Shown here: in pieces, positions 53,593-64,000 of the stretch
Layout of the letters: each line of letters starts with the position of its first letter
Position numbering within the stretch: the first letter of the stretch is position 1
Assembly: GCF_000304335.1 (NCBI RefSeq)
Contig: NZ_CAJF01000002.1
Location: 62,001 to 126,000 of the forward strand
Reading direction: 5' to 3'
DNA from: Microbacterium yannicii PS01
GTDB lineage: Bacteria; Actinomycetota; Actinomycetes; Actinomycetales; Microbacteriaceae
Length of the DNA stretch: 64,000 nt
Position numbers and translations under genes: made by a program
The notes under the pieces: generated by a model
The model's database searches: none
The model's input: only the letters and a program-made list of their open reading frames with translations
Told to the model about the DNA's origin: nothing

Positions 53593-53691
53593 GGGTCGTC
53601 CCTCCCGATCGCTGTGGGGCTCGTGCGCCTGACGCCCAGTACCGGCGTGCCCGGAACCGGGTCCCGTCACGACGCATGCCCGCTCCATGGT

Positions 53692-53697
53692 TATGGT
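53692..53697 (+). promoter_or_regulatory. -10 box of glgX (shared with the opposite strand)
   Basis: TATGGT ends seven bases before the glgX ATG at 53705. Read on the other strand the same bases give TACCAT (53698-53693), a possible -10 for the cysteine desulfurase transcript. Confidence 0.5.
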
Positions 53698-53704
53698 AGT
53701 CGGC

Positions 53705-55789
53705 ATGGTCACCCCGGACGGCGCTGCCACGATCGCCCCCGCGGGCCTGCTCAGCCCCGCGCTCGACGATCTCGGCGTCGTGCTGGGCGACGGCGGCGGC
53801 ACGCTGCGGGTCTGGTCCTCAGCCGCCGAGTCGGTCGAACTCGTGATGTTCGACGACACCGACCTCGACTGGATCACGGACACCGTCGCCCTCACCCGGA
53901 CGGGCGAGGGCGTATGGTCGGCGACCACGCCGCTCCTCCGCGCCGGCGTGCGCTACGGCGTCCGGGTGGACGGCCCGCAGGCTCCCGGGAACACGTTCAA
54001 TCGGGGAACGCTCCTCCTTGATCCGTACGCTCGCGGACTGGTCCGCACCGGATATGACGGGTGGCGTTCGGCCGTGGTCGACGGATCCTTCGACTGGGGC
54101 GGTGTCACCAAGCCCGCCGTGCCCATGGACCGCACGGTCGTCTACGAAGGTCACCTGAAGGGCCTCTCCAAGCGGCACCCCGACGTTCCGGGCGCGCTGC
54201 GCGGCACCTACGCCGGACTCGCGCATCCGGCGATGGTGCAGCACTTCCTCGATCTCGGCGTCACCAGCATCCAGCTCCTGCCGGTCCACGCGTTCGCGAC
54301 CGAGCCGCGCCTTCTCCAGCATGGACTGACGAACTACTGGGGCTACAACACGCTCAACTTCTTCGCACCTCACGCCGAGTATGCGACGGAGGACGCGCGC
54401 CGCCAGGGGCCCGAGGCGGTCCTGCGCGAGTTCAAGGGAATGGTGCGCCTTCTTCACGAGGCGGGTCTCGAGGTGATCCTCGACGTCGTCTACAACCACA
54501 CCGCCGAGGAAGGCATCGGCGGTCCCCGCTCGAGTCTGCGCGGCATCGACAATCGCGCCTACTACCGGCAGCAGGACGACGGCGCGTACATCGACGTCAC
54601 CGGCTGCGGCAACTCCCTCGACACCTCGACCGACGCCGCCGCGCGGTTGGTCCTCGACTCGCTGCGGTACTGGGCGCAGGAGGTGCAGATCGACGGCTTC
54701 CGCTTCGACCTGGCCGCCACGCTCGGCCGCGACGCGTCCCACTCGTTCACCCCCGACCATCCGCTGCTGCGGGCCATCGTCGACGACCCGGCGCTGGAGG
54801 GCGTGAAGAAGATCGCCGAGCCGTGGGATGTCGGCATGGGCGGCTGGCAGACCGGCAACTTCGGCGACGGCTGGAGCGAGTGGAACGACCGCTACCGCGA
54901 CCGCGTCCGCAACTTCTGGCTGAGCGATGTCGACTACGCCCGCCGGGCCTCGACCTCACCGGTGGGCATCGGCGGCTTCGCGACCCGGCTGGCCGGCTCG
55001 GCCAACACGTTCAGCTCCGATCGCGGCCCTCTGGCCGGGGTCAACTTCGTCACGGCGCACGACGGGTTCACCCTGCGCGACCTCGTGAGCTACGACGTCA
55101 AGCACAACCTCGGCAACGGCGAGCACAACCGGGACGGCGCGGACACGAATCGCTCCTTCAACCACGGCGCAGAGGGCCCGACCGACGATCCGCACATCCT
55201 CGCCACCCGCCGCAAGGCGATGCGCAACCTGCTCGGCACGCTCCTGCTCTCCGCGGGCGTGCCCATGCTCACCGCCGGAGACGAATTCGGCAGGACACAG
55301 CGCGGCAACAACAACGCGTACTGCCACGACTCGGCCTTGACCTGGCTCGCCTGGGAGCACGCGGACTGGCAGCTCGAGCTCCATGCGCATGTTCGTCATC
55401 TGCTGCGCATGCGTCGTGAGAACCCCGCGCTCAGGCCGATGCGCTTCGCGAGGCTGGAGGGGCAGACACCGTCGGCCTCGGTCATGGAGTGGTACGACGA
55501 GCACGGTCGCACGATGTCGATCGACCGGTGGACCGATCCGGCCCATCGCACGCTCCAGTACGTCGCGGCGTCGACGCCCGAGACCGAGGAGTTCAATCGC
55601 GTACTGCTCATGGTCCACGGGACCGAGCGCCCGGTCGACGTCACCCTTCCCGAGATCGACGGCGTGACGCGGTTCGTCTCGCTCTGGTCGAGCGCGGAAG
55701 AGGCGCCCGCCACGCACGGCACGCATCACGCGCCGGGCGAGTCCATCGCTCTGCCCGGGACCGCCATGCACCTCTTCCGGGCCGAGTGA
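53705..55789 (+). CDS. glgX: Glycogen debranching enzyme GlgX
   Basis: A 694-residue GH13 isoamylase-type enzyme that removes branches from glycogen. It has an N-terminal CBM48 (residues 15-110), then the catalytic barrel with the four GH13 regions: VILDVVYNHT (about 265), the nucleophile region DGFRFDLAA (about 330), the acid region KKIAEPWD and the VTAHDGFTLRD motif (about 455). The C terminus is a beta domain. The ATG at 53705 is leaderless and matches homologue starts. First of glgX-glgE-glgB. Confidence 0.95.
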   Translation: MVTPDGAATIAPAGLLSPALDDLGVVLGDGGGTLRVWSSAAESVELVMFDDTDLDWITDTVALTRTGEGVWSATTPLLRAGVRYGVRVDGPQAPGNTFNRGTLLLDPYARGLVRTGYDGWRSAVVDGSFDWGGVTKPAVPMDRTVVYEGHLKGLSKRHPDVPGALRGTYAGLAHPAMVQHFLDLGVTSIQLLPVHAFATEPRLLQHGLTNYWGYNTLNFFAPHAEYATEDARRQGPEAVLREFKGMVRLLHEAGLEVILDVVYNHTAEEGIGGPRSSLRGIDNRAYYRQQDDGAYIDVTGCGNSLDTSTDAAARLVLDSLRYWAQEVQIDGFRFDLAATLGRDASHSFTPDHPLLRAIVDDPALEGVKKIAEPWDVGMGGWQTGNFGDGWSEWNDRYRDRVRNFWLSDVDYARRASTSPVGIGGFATRLAGSANTFSSDRGPLAGVNFVTAHDGFTLRDLVSYDVKHNLGNGEHNRDGADTNRSFNHGAEGPTDDPHILATRRKAMRNLLGTLLLSAGVPMLTAGDEFGRTQRGNNNAYCHDSALTWLAWEHADWQLELHAHVRHLLRMRRENPALRPMRFARLEGQTPSASVMEWYDEHGRTMSIDRWTDPAHRTLQYVAASTPETEEFNRVLLMVHGTERPVDVTLPEIDGVTRFVSLWSSAEEAPATHGTHHAPGESIALPGTAMHLFRAE

Positions 55790-55810
55790 CGCAAGGCACG
55801 CGGGTGGAGG

Positions 55811-55864
55811 TCCTGTCAAGCCCCCCGGGGCCGGAGTGGGTCTCCTGTGAAGCCTGCCCGGGGG
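55811..55864. repeat. Imperfect 32-bp-spaced direct repeat in glgX-glgE gap
   Basis: TCCTGTCAAGCC (55811-55822) and TCCTGTGAAGCC (55843-55854) differ by one base and are each followed by a C/G-rich run (CCCCGGGG type). They fill most of the 92 bases between the genes, just upstream of the glgE -10 box. Confidence 0.6.
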
Positions 55865-55869
55865 CAGGG

Positions 55870-55875
55870 TAGGTT
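55870..55875 (+). promoter_or_regulatory. -10 box of glgE
   Basis: TAGGTT ends six bases (CGAGAC) before the GTG at 55882. Likely leaderless glgE-glgB transcript. Confidence 0.55.
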
Positions 55876-55881
55876 CGAGAC

Positions 55882-57962
<2,081 letters not shown>

Positions 57963-57966
<4 letters not shown>

Positions 57967-60140
57967 CCTCTCCCGAACAGCTCTTCGACGCAGTCGCCGC
58001 AGGCTCGCACCACGATCCGCATGCGGTGCTCGGCATCCACCCGGAGACGGACGCGGAGGGCGGCACGACCTTGGTCATCCGCGCCCGTCGGCCGCTCGCA
58101 CGCAGCGTCACGGCTGTCTTCGACGACGGCACGCGGGTTCCGCTCGAGCATGTCCGTGCGGGCATCTGGGAGGGAACGCGCGCGGGGGGACCTCAGGGCT
58201 ACCGCCTGTCGGCCTCGTACCAGGACGGCCCCGACTACGTCGCGGACGACCCGTACCGGCACTCACCGACCATCGGCGAGCTCGACCTGCACCTGATAGG
58301 CGAAGGCCGCCACGAGGAACTGTGGCGCGTCCTGGGCTCTCACGTGCGCGAGCAGGGCGGCTCGACCGGCACCTCGTTCACGGTCTGGGCCCCCAACGCC
58401 CGGGCCGTGCGGGTCGTCGGCGACTTCAACGGCTGGGACGGCCAGGGGCATGCGATGCGCTCGATGGGCGGCAGCGGCGTGTGGGAGCTCTTCATCCCCG
58501 GCGTGGGCGCCGGCGCGGCCTACAAGTACGAGATCCTCGGGCGCCGGGGCGACTGGGCCGTCAAGGCCGACCCGATGGCGCGGTTCGCCGAGGTGCCGCC
58601 GGCGACGGCCTCCGTCGTGGTGGAGTCCGCCTACACCTGGCGCGACACGGACTGGATGACTCGTCGCTCGCGCGCCACTCCGGTCTCGAGTCCGATGTCC
58701 GTCTACGAGCTGCACCTGGGCTCGTGGCGTCAGGGTCTGTCGTACCGCGACGCTGCGGACGAGATCGTCGAGTACGTGACGGCGCAGGGTTTCACGCACG
58801 TCGAGTTCCTGCCGCTGGCCGAGCATCCCTTCGGCGGATCATGGGGCTATCAGGTGACCGGCTACTACGCCCCGACGAGCCGCTACGGGCAGCCTGACGA
58901 TCTGCGCTACCTGATCGACCGGCTGCACCAGGCCGACATCGGCGTGATCATGGACTGGGTGCCGGGGCACTTCCCGAAGGACGCGTTCGCGCTCGCCCGG
59001 TTCGACGGCGAGCCGCTCTACGAGCACCCTGACCCTCGGCGCGGCGAGCACCGCGACTGGGGCACCTACATCTTCGACTACGGCCGCAACGAAGTGAGGA
59101 ACTTCCTCGTCGCCAACGCGCTGTACTGGTTCGAGGAGTTCCACGTCGACGGACTGCGTGTCGACGCGGTCGCGTCCATGCTGTACCTCGACTACTCCCG
59201 CAACGAGGGAGAGTGGGCCCCGAACGTGCACGGCGGACGGGAGAACCTCGAGGCGATCCGCTTCCTGCAGGAGGTCAACGCCACCGCCTACAAGCGCTAT
59301 CCGGGCATCGCGATGATCGCCGAGGAGTCCACCAGCTTCCCCGGTGTCACGGCTCCGACCAGCCGGGCGGGTCTGGGCTTCGGCTTCAAGTGGAACATGG
59401 GCTGGATGAACGACTCGCTGCAGTACATCAAGCGAGACCCCATGTACCGGTCCCACCACGAGGGCGAGCTCTCGTTCTCGTTCGTCTACGCCTTCAGCGA
59501 GAACTTCGTGCTGCCCATCAGCCACGACGAGGTGGTGCACGGGAAGGGGAGCCTGTTCGGACGCATGCCCGGCGACCACTGGCAGAAGCTGGCCAACATG
59601 CGCGCCTTCCTTGCGTACATGTGGGGTCACCCGGGCAAGCAGCTGCTGTTCATGGGCCAGGAGTTCGGACAGCTCTCGGAGTGGTCCGAGGGTCGCTCAC
59701 TGGACTGGTGGCTGCTCGATCAGCCGTCGCACGCGCAGCTTCTCGATTTCGTCGCGGTGCTCAACGGCGTCTATCGCGCCCACTCGGCGCTGTGGTCGCG
59801 CGATGCGGATGGGACGGCATTCACGCGTCTCGGATCTCCGCGCTGGAACTCGAACGTGACCGCTTTCGCGCGCCGGGACCACCACGGCAACGCTGTGGTG
59901 GTCGTCGCGAACTTCTCCGGACAGACCATCTCGTCGTACGAGCTCGACCTTCCCGAGCGCGGCGTGTGGCACGAGATCCTCAACACCGATGCGCAGGCCT
60001 ACGGCGGATCCGGCGTCGGCAATCTCGGCGTCGTGCATGCGGGCGACGGCGGTCGCGCTTCGCTGGTACTGCCACCCCTCGGAGTGCTGTGGCTGCGCCA
60101 CGACCCCGAGGCTCACATCCCCTCGCCCACCCAGGGCTGA
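57963..60140 (+). CDS. glgB: 1,4-alpha-glucan branching enzyme GlgB
   Basis: A 725-residue GH13_9 enzyme that adds alpha-1,6 branches. It has two N-terminal beta domains (residues 10-95 and CBM48 about 110-210, [22 protein letters not shown]). The barrel motifs are [10 protein letters not shown], the nucleophile in [12 protein letters not shown] (about 405), the acid in [10 protein letters not shown] (about 455) and [14 protein letters not shown] (about 520). Translation is coupled to glgE by ATGA overlap, matching their joint synthesis of branched glucan. Confidence 0.97.
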
Positions 60141-60148
60141 GGGGCGAG

Positions 60149-61102
60149 TCAGAACAGCAGCGACGCGAGCCGGCCCCGCGCGGCGATGACGCGGGGGTCG
60201 GCGTCGCCGACGACACCGAAGAGCTCGAGCAGGCGCTCCTGCACGGGCGCACGCCCGTCGGACGGCAGCTGCGCGAACAGGTCGAGGAGCCGGATGAAGG
60301 CGTCCTCGACGTGGCCACCGGCGACGTCGAGGTCGGCCACCGTCAGCTGAGCGGCGATATCGGTGGGAGCTGCGGCGGCAGCGGACCGCGCAGCCTGCAG
60401 GTCGGCGCCCTGGACCCGATCGAGGAGGCGGACCTGACCGAGACCGGCTCGTGCCTCGGCATCGCGCGGATTCTCGGCGAGGGCCTTCTCGTAGGCGGTG
60501 ATGGCGCGCGGGTAGTCGCCGGCCTCGATCGCGTCGTACGCCTCTGCGTGAAGCGGCGGCAGCGCGGGCTCCACGGCGGTCTCGGGCTCGGCGTCGCCGT
60601 CGCCGTCGACGGATGCCGTGCCGGTCACGCCGTTCTGGGCTGCGAGCTGCAGCAGCTGACCGAAGACCTCACGGACCTGCTGCTCGGGGACGGCGCCGTT
60701 GAACAGCGGCACCGGCTGTCCGCCGACGAGGGCCACCACCATGGGGATCGACTGCGCGCGGAACGCCTGCGACAGCTGCGGGTTGGCGTCCACGTCGACC
60801 TTCGCGAGCACGACGCGGCCCGCGAGCTCGGTGACGACGCGCTCGAGGACCGGGCTGAGCTGCTTGCACGGGCCGCACCATTCGGCCCACAGGTCCACGA
60901 CGACCGGGACCGTGCGGGAGAGCTCCAGCACCTGCGGGAAGGTCTCGTCCGTGACGTCGATCACGAGTGAGGGAACCACGACACCACCCCCTCCGCCGGG
61001 TGCTGCGGGCGCATCGGCGGCGGACGGTGCCGCGGGCCGATTGCGCAGGGTCGAGAGGTCGACGGCGCCGCGCAGAGCCGGGCCGAGGGCGGGATCGCTC
61101 AC
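60149..61102 (-). CDS. Thioredoxin-TPR co-chaperone (YbbN/CnoX-like)
   Basis: A 317-residue protein. After a Gly-rich linker, the thioredoxin domain (about residues 48-150) has WCGPCK with both cysteines, unlike E. coli YbbN, which lost one, so it may be redox active. TPR helices follow (about 185-300, YDAIEAGDYPRAITAYEKALAENP). The role is probably redox-linked holding of unfolded proteins. The GTG at 61102 overlaps the stop of the upstream membrane protein (GTGA). Confidence 0.9.
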   Translation of the reverse strand: MSDPALGPALRGAVDLSTLRNRPAAPSAADAPAAPGGGGGVVVPSLVIDVTDETFPQVLELSRTVPVVVDLWAEWCGPCKQLSPVLERVVTELAGRVVLAKVDVDANPQLSQAFRAQSIPMVVALVGGQPVPLFNGAVPEQQVREVFGQLLQLAAQNGVTGTASVDGDGDAEPETAVEPALPPLHAEAYDAIEAGDYPRAITAYEKALAENPRDAEARAGLGQVRLLDRVQGADLQAARSAAAAAPTDIAAQLTVADLDVAGGHVEDAFIRLLDLFAQLPSDGRAPVQERLLELFGVVGDADPRVIAARGRLASLLF

Positions 61103-62967
61103 GAGATCACCTTCGCGTCGAGGATGTCGGAGGAATAGCCCAGCAGACGGATCTTCTCGTTCGATCCGGGGCCGGGCACGTAGAAGAAGACCTGATCGCT
61201 GAACGTCGTGAAGAACCCGGTCGCCGACTGGTCGGCGCCGGAGAGCGTCTTGACCGTCGGGGTGTTGTCGGTCTTGATGACGGCGTCGGGGTTCGTCGGC
61301 TTGGCGGTGTCGGTCTCGTTGATGTTCACGGCGACGATCGCGCCGCTTTCGATCGTGGCGAGTGCGAACGACTCCTGCGCTCCCGGACCGGACTGGAACT
61401 CGAGCGTCCCGGTGCCCGCTCCGGTCTGATTGAAGTCGTCGAGCCGTCGCTGACGATCCGCGGCGATGCTCGCACGGAGCTGATCACCCTCGGCTTCGAA
61501 CATCGGATAGTACGCGCTGTCCTCGCCGTTGTTGATCACGTCGGAATACGCTGCCGCGACCTCCTCGGGCGGCATGAGCAGGAAGGGCGAGTCCGGCTCG
61601 ACCTGCGGCGCCCCGATGTAGGCGGGGGCCAGCTCCGGAAGGGTCGTCGACGCCTCCAGGCTGGCGACGTAGGACAGCTTGTAGTCGGACCATGCGTCCT
61701 GCTGCGTCATCACCATGATGCTGGAGGTCTTCGAGGCGTCGTCGTCGGCGACGGCGATGAACGAGCGCGGCCAGCCCTCGAAGGCCTGGGGAAGGATGAC
61801 CTCGAGCGGCTTTGCCAGGATCGCCGGCGGGACGGTGTAGTCCGAGATGGCGGCACGCAGCTTGTAGTTCGTCTTGCGTGCTTCGAGCGCCGCCCCCTCC
61901 AAGCGGGTGGCGGCGAGGTCGGCATCGAGGGCCGCATCGGCGTCCGCCACGGTCGCGGAGATGCGCGTGAGGATGCGCTCCGCCTGAGCCTTCGTGACGG
62001 CAGGCTGCTGCTGCCCCTCCGGTGCCACCACCGTCGCGGTCGGCGTCGGCGTCGCGCTGGGGACCAACTGCGGCCAGGCATCGGCCGAACAGCCGGTGAA
62101 CAGCAGTGCAGACACGGCCACCGCAGGGACGACGGCGAACGCCCGGCGACCGCCGGTGACCGCGCGACGCGAGCCCGAGCTGCTGATCACGCCCTTGTCG
62201 GCGCCCTCGACAGCGAGGTCGATGGGCTCCGTCACCGCGAGCGGAAGACCCTTGCGACGCGGTCCGCGCGAGCGACGCGCATGACGGATGCCGAGGATGT
62301 AGAGGAAGACGCCGACCGCCATGAGAATGCTGCCACCGACGATGAGCGGACCCGCCCACGGAGTCGAGGTCCGAAGCGGCCATGACACCGACACGGCTGC
62401 CGGCGCAGCGGCCTGCCCGTCGGTCGCGATGAGGACGCTCATCTCTTCGGGAAGCTGAAGCGGCGCGATGAGCAGGTCGGCCTGCTGGTACTCGTCGAGC
62501 CACAGGTCGGAACCGACCGGGTCGCGCAGCGGGGCCTCGGTCGCGGCATCCGTCGATCCTTCTTCCGCCGCCTCCTCAGGCGCTGCCTCGCCCTCTGCGG
62601 CTTCGCCTTCGGCCGGCTCGGTCGCGGCGCCGGTCTCGGTCGGCTGCGGCTCGACGAGCGTGGTCTCGACCGCGTCCGCGTCCTCGAGGGTGACGTGGTT
62701 GTACTCGGTGTCGGCCAGCCATGCTTGGACGTCGGCCGTACGGCCGTACGAGGCGAAGATCTCGCCCTCTCCTCGGGCGCGCAGCGTCTGCGTTCCCGGC
62801 AGCTGGTTGAGAACCGCGCCATCGATCAGAAGGTACGGGGCGTCGTCCTCGACCGAGATCGTCGCGGTCTCGGTCCGGGGTCCCTGGAAGATCGTCCGCT
62901 GGGCGATGCCCGCCCCGATCATCACGGCGGCGAGCACGAAAGCCGCCACGGCCCACACGAAACGCAC
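61099..62967 (-). CDS. Large membrane protein with internal lipobox-like segment
   Basis: A 622-residue protein from the GTG at 62967 (GGAAAGG eight bases upstream). The next in-frame ATG, 63021, is also possible. It has an N-terminal helix (residues 1-25), an extracytoplasmic E/A-rich acidic linker, a second helix (WAGPLIVGGSILMAVGVFLYILG), a basic loop and a third hydrophobic stretch (AFAVVPAVAVSALLFTGCS). The last one looks like a lipoprotein signal. It is followed by a 300-residue exported domain (about 310-622) with no motif I recognise. It overlaps the thioredoxin gene by four bases. Confidence 0.8.
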   Translation of the reverse strand: MRFVWAVAAFVLAAVMIGAGIAQRTIFQGPRTETATISVEDDAPYLLIDGAVLNQLPGTQTLRARGEGEIFASYGRTADVQAWLADTEYNHVTLEDADAVETTLVEPQPTETGAATEPAEGEAAEGEAAPEEAAEEGSTDAATEAPLRDPVGSDLWLDEYQQADLLIAPLQLPEEMSVLIATDGQAAAPAAVSVSWPLRTSTPWAGPLIVGGSILMAVGVFLYILGIRHARRSRGPRRKGLPLAVTEPIDLAVEGADKGVISSSGSRRAVTGGRRAFAVVPAVAVSALLFTGCSADAWPQLVPSATPTPTATVVAPEGQQQPAVTKAQAERILTRISATVADADAALDADLAATRLEGAALEARKTNYKLRAAISDYTVPPAILAKPLEVILPQAFEGWPRSFIAVADDDASKTSSIMVMTQQDAWSDYKLSYVASLEASTTLPELAPAYIGAPQVEPDSPFLLMPPEEVAAAYSDVINNGEDSAYYPMFEAEGDQLRASIAADRQRRLDDFNQTGAGTGTLEFQSGPGAQESFALATIESGAIVAVNINETDTAKPTNPDAVIKTDNTPTVKTLSGADQSATGFFTTFSDQVFFYVPGPGSNEKIRLLGYSSDILDAKVIS

Positions 62968-63144
62968 GAATAACACCTTTCCGAGGGCGCGCAGACACGG
63001 CGGCGCCCTTCGATTCGACATTTCAGCCTAGCGGTCCCGACCTGAAAGCGCCCCGGGAGGCGCCATTGCCGGGGCTGAACGCGGGTCGTGCGTATCCTGA
63101 CGGAACAGACACCGGCGCGTGCGCGCCGAGGGAGGGGTCCGTCC

Positions 63145-64000
63145 GTGAAGATCCACAATCCGTTCCGCGTGGCGTTCGTCGGCACGCTGGGCGTCGGACT
63201 CGGGCTCCTGCTCATCGGCAGTGTTCAGACGCTGTCGACGATCCTGCTGTACGTCGGCACGGCGCTGTTCCTCTCGCTCGGACTGGACCCGATCGTCGGC
63301 TGGCTGGAACGGCGGAAGCTGCCTCGGTGGGCGGCCGTTCTGGTGACCATCCTCGGTGTGCTGGCCGCCTTCGCAGGCATCATCCTCATGATCGTCCCGA
63401 TCATCGTGGAGCAGGTGGGACAGCTGGTCGCGGCGATCCAGGAGCTCTTCGACGACGGGCAGTGGGATCCGGTGGGCGAGCTGCGGGAGTGGATGACCGA
63501 CACCTTCCCCTTGTTGAGGGTGGACGACGTCTTCGAGTACGTGCAGGAGTGGCTCAACTCCCTCGACTACGGCGCGATCGGCGGAACGATCGGCGAGAGC
63601 ATCATCGTGATCGGTGGAACCATCCTGGCGGGGTTCGCGGGGGCGTTCATCATCCTGATCCTGACGATCTACTTCACCGCGTCGACACCCAGCCTGAAGC
63701 GCTCCGTCTATCAGCTGGTCCCCGCCTCCAAGCGGGCTCGGTTCATCGACCTCGGCGAGCAGATCACCGACTCCGTCGGCTACTACGTCATCGGGCAGGT
63801 CAGCCTCGGCGTCATCAATGGCGTGCTGAGCGCCATCTTCCTCTCGATCATCGGGGCGCCCTTCCCCGCTGTCCTCGCGGTCATCGCCTTCTTCTTCTCG
63901 CTGATCCCCCTGGTGGGCACGCTCACCGGATCGACGATCATCGTGCTCACGTGCCTCGGCCTCGGCTCGCCGACCATCGCGCTCATCGCCGCGATCTACT
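63145..64000 (+). CDS. AI-2E family transporter, 5' part (runs off window)
   Basis: Open from the GTG at 63145 to the end of the window, 285 codons so far. It was missed by stop-to-stop tracking because it has no stop inside. GGGAGGGG lies about nine bases before the GTG. Membrane helices begin at VAFVGTLGVGLGLLLIG, then TILLYVGTALFLSLGLDPIVGWLERR and AVLVTILGVLAAFAGIILMIVPIIVE, and the SVGYYVIGQVSLGVINGVLSAIFLSIIGAPFP region is the AI-2E/PerM signature. Family known for export or membrane transport; substrate unknown here. Confidence 0.9.
   Translation, partial: MKIHNPFRVAFVGTLGVGLGLLLIGSVQTLSTILLYVGTALFLSLGLDPIVGWLERRKLPRWAAVLVTILGVLAAFAGIILMIVPIIVEQVGQLVAAIQELFDDGQWDPVGELREWMTDTFPLLRVDDVFEYVQEWLNSLDYGAIGGTIGESIIVIGGTILAGFAGAFIILILTIYFTASTPSLKRSVYQLVPASKRARFIDLGEQITDSVGYYVIGQVSLGVINGVLSAIFLSIIGAPFPAVLAVIAFFFSLIPLVGTLTGSTIIVLTCLGLGSPTIALIAAIY

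Overview
The window is a stretch of ordinary chromosome from a high-GC Gram-positive bacterium, most likely a member of Microbacteriaceae close to Microbacterium. Four things support this: strong GC bias with many GTG starts, a clpP1-clpP2-clpX-tig cluster with two ClpP subunits, the glgX-glgE-glgB glycogen set, and a ferrochelatase with a cysteine-rich tail of the actinobacterial type. Coding density is very high and no gap between genes exceeds 300 bases. I see no insertion sequence, prophage, integrase or CRISPR array.

Layout. Bases 1-4.7 kb: the 3' part of valS with a small coupled gene, then a three-gene operon (ArsR-like repressor, 76-residue protein, MFS exporter) behind a phased array of TTGCAA boxes. 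4.7-13 kb: an M3 oligopeptidase, an epoxide hydrolase-like protein, and the protein quality-control cluster clpX, clpP2, clpP1, a TPR protein and trigger factor, followed by tRNA-Pro and tRNA-Gly. 13-25 kb: an alpha/beta hydrolase, a VFGSN protein with a gamma-carbonic anhydrase-like protein, an acyltransferase with an SGNH domain, Dps, a two-component system, an amidohydrolase, a PaiB-like protein, Nei, RpiB and ferrochelatase. 25-33.5 kb: PepN, MscS with a truncated hemoglobin, an FAD-dependent dehydrogenase and two acyl-CoA thioesterases.

33.4-43.7 kb: EttA, a lipoprotein, an accessory SSB, a MocR regulator divergent from a YczE-like membrane protein, orn between tRNA-Arg and tRNA-His, a metallopeptidase-ClpS-DUF2017 operon, a P-loop kinase-like protein with a YtfJ-like partner, and dinB. 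43.7-53.6 kb: gatCAB, an acyl-CoA ligase, ligA, mnmA and a NifS/IscS-type cysteine desulfurase. MnmA and the desulfurase act together in tRNA 2-thiolation. 53.7-64 kb: glgX, glgE and glgB for alpha-glucan turnover, a thioredoxin-TPR protein, a large membrane protein with a buried lipobox-like motif, and the 5' part of an AI-2E-type transporter.

The strongest recurring signal is regulatory. About nineteen genes have a TAnnnT-type -10 hexamer (one is TTGGAT) ending 6 or 7 bases before the start codon, usually without a Shine-Dalgarno sequence. This predicts leaderless transcripts, and it also helps fix many GTG starts. Genes inside operons instead use ATGA or GTGA overlaps or good Shine-Dalgarno sequences. 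The most system-like novelties are the TTGCAA-phased repressor/exporter operon, the MocR/YczE divergent operator, a likely non-AUG start of the cysteine desulfurase, and the membrane protein with an internal lipobox.
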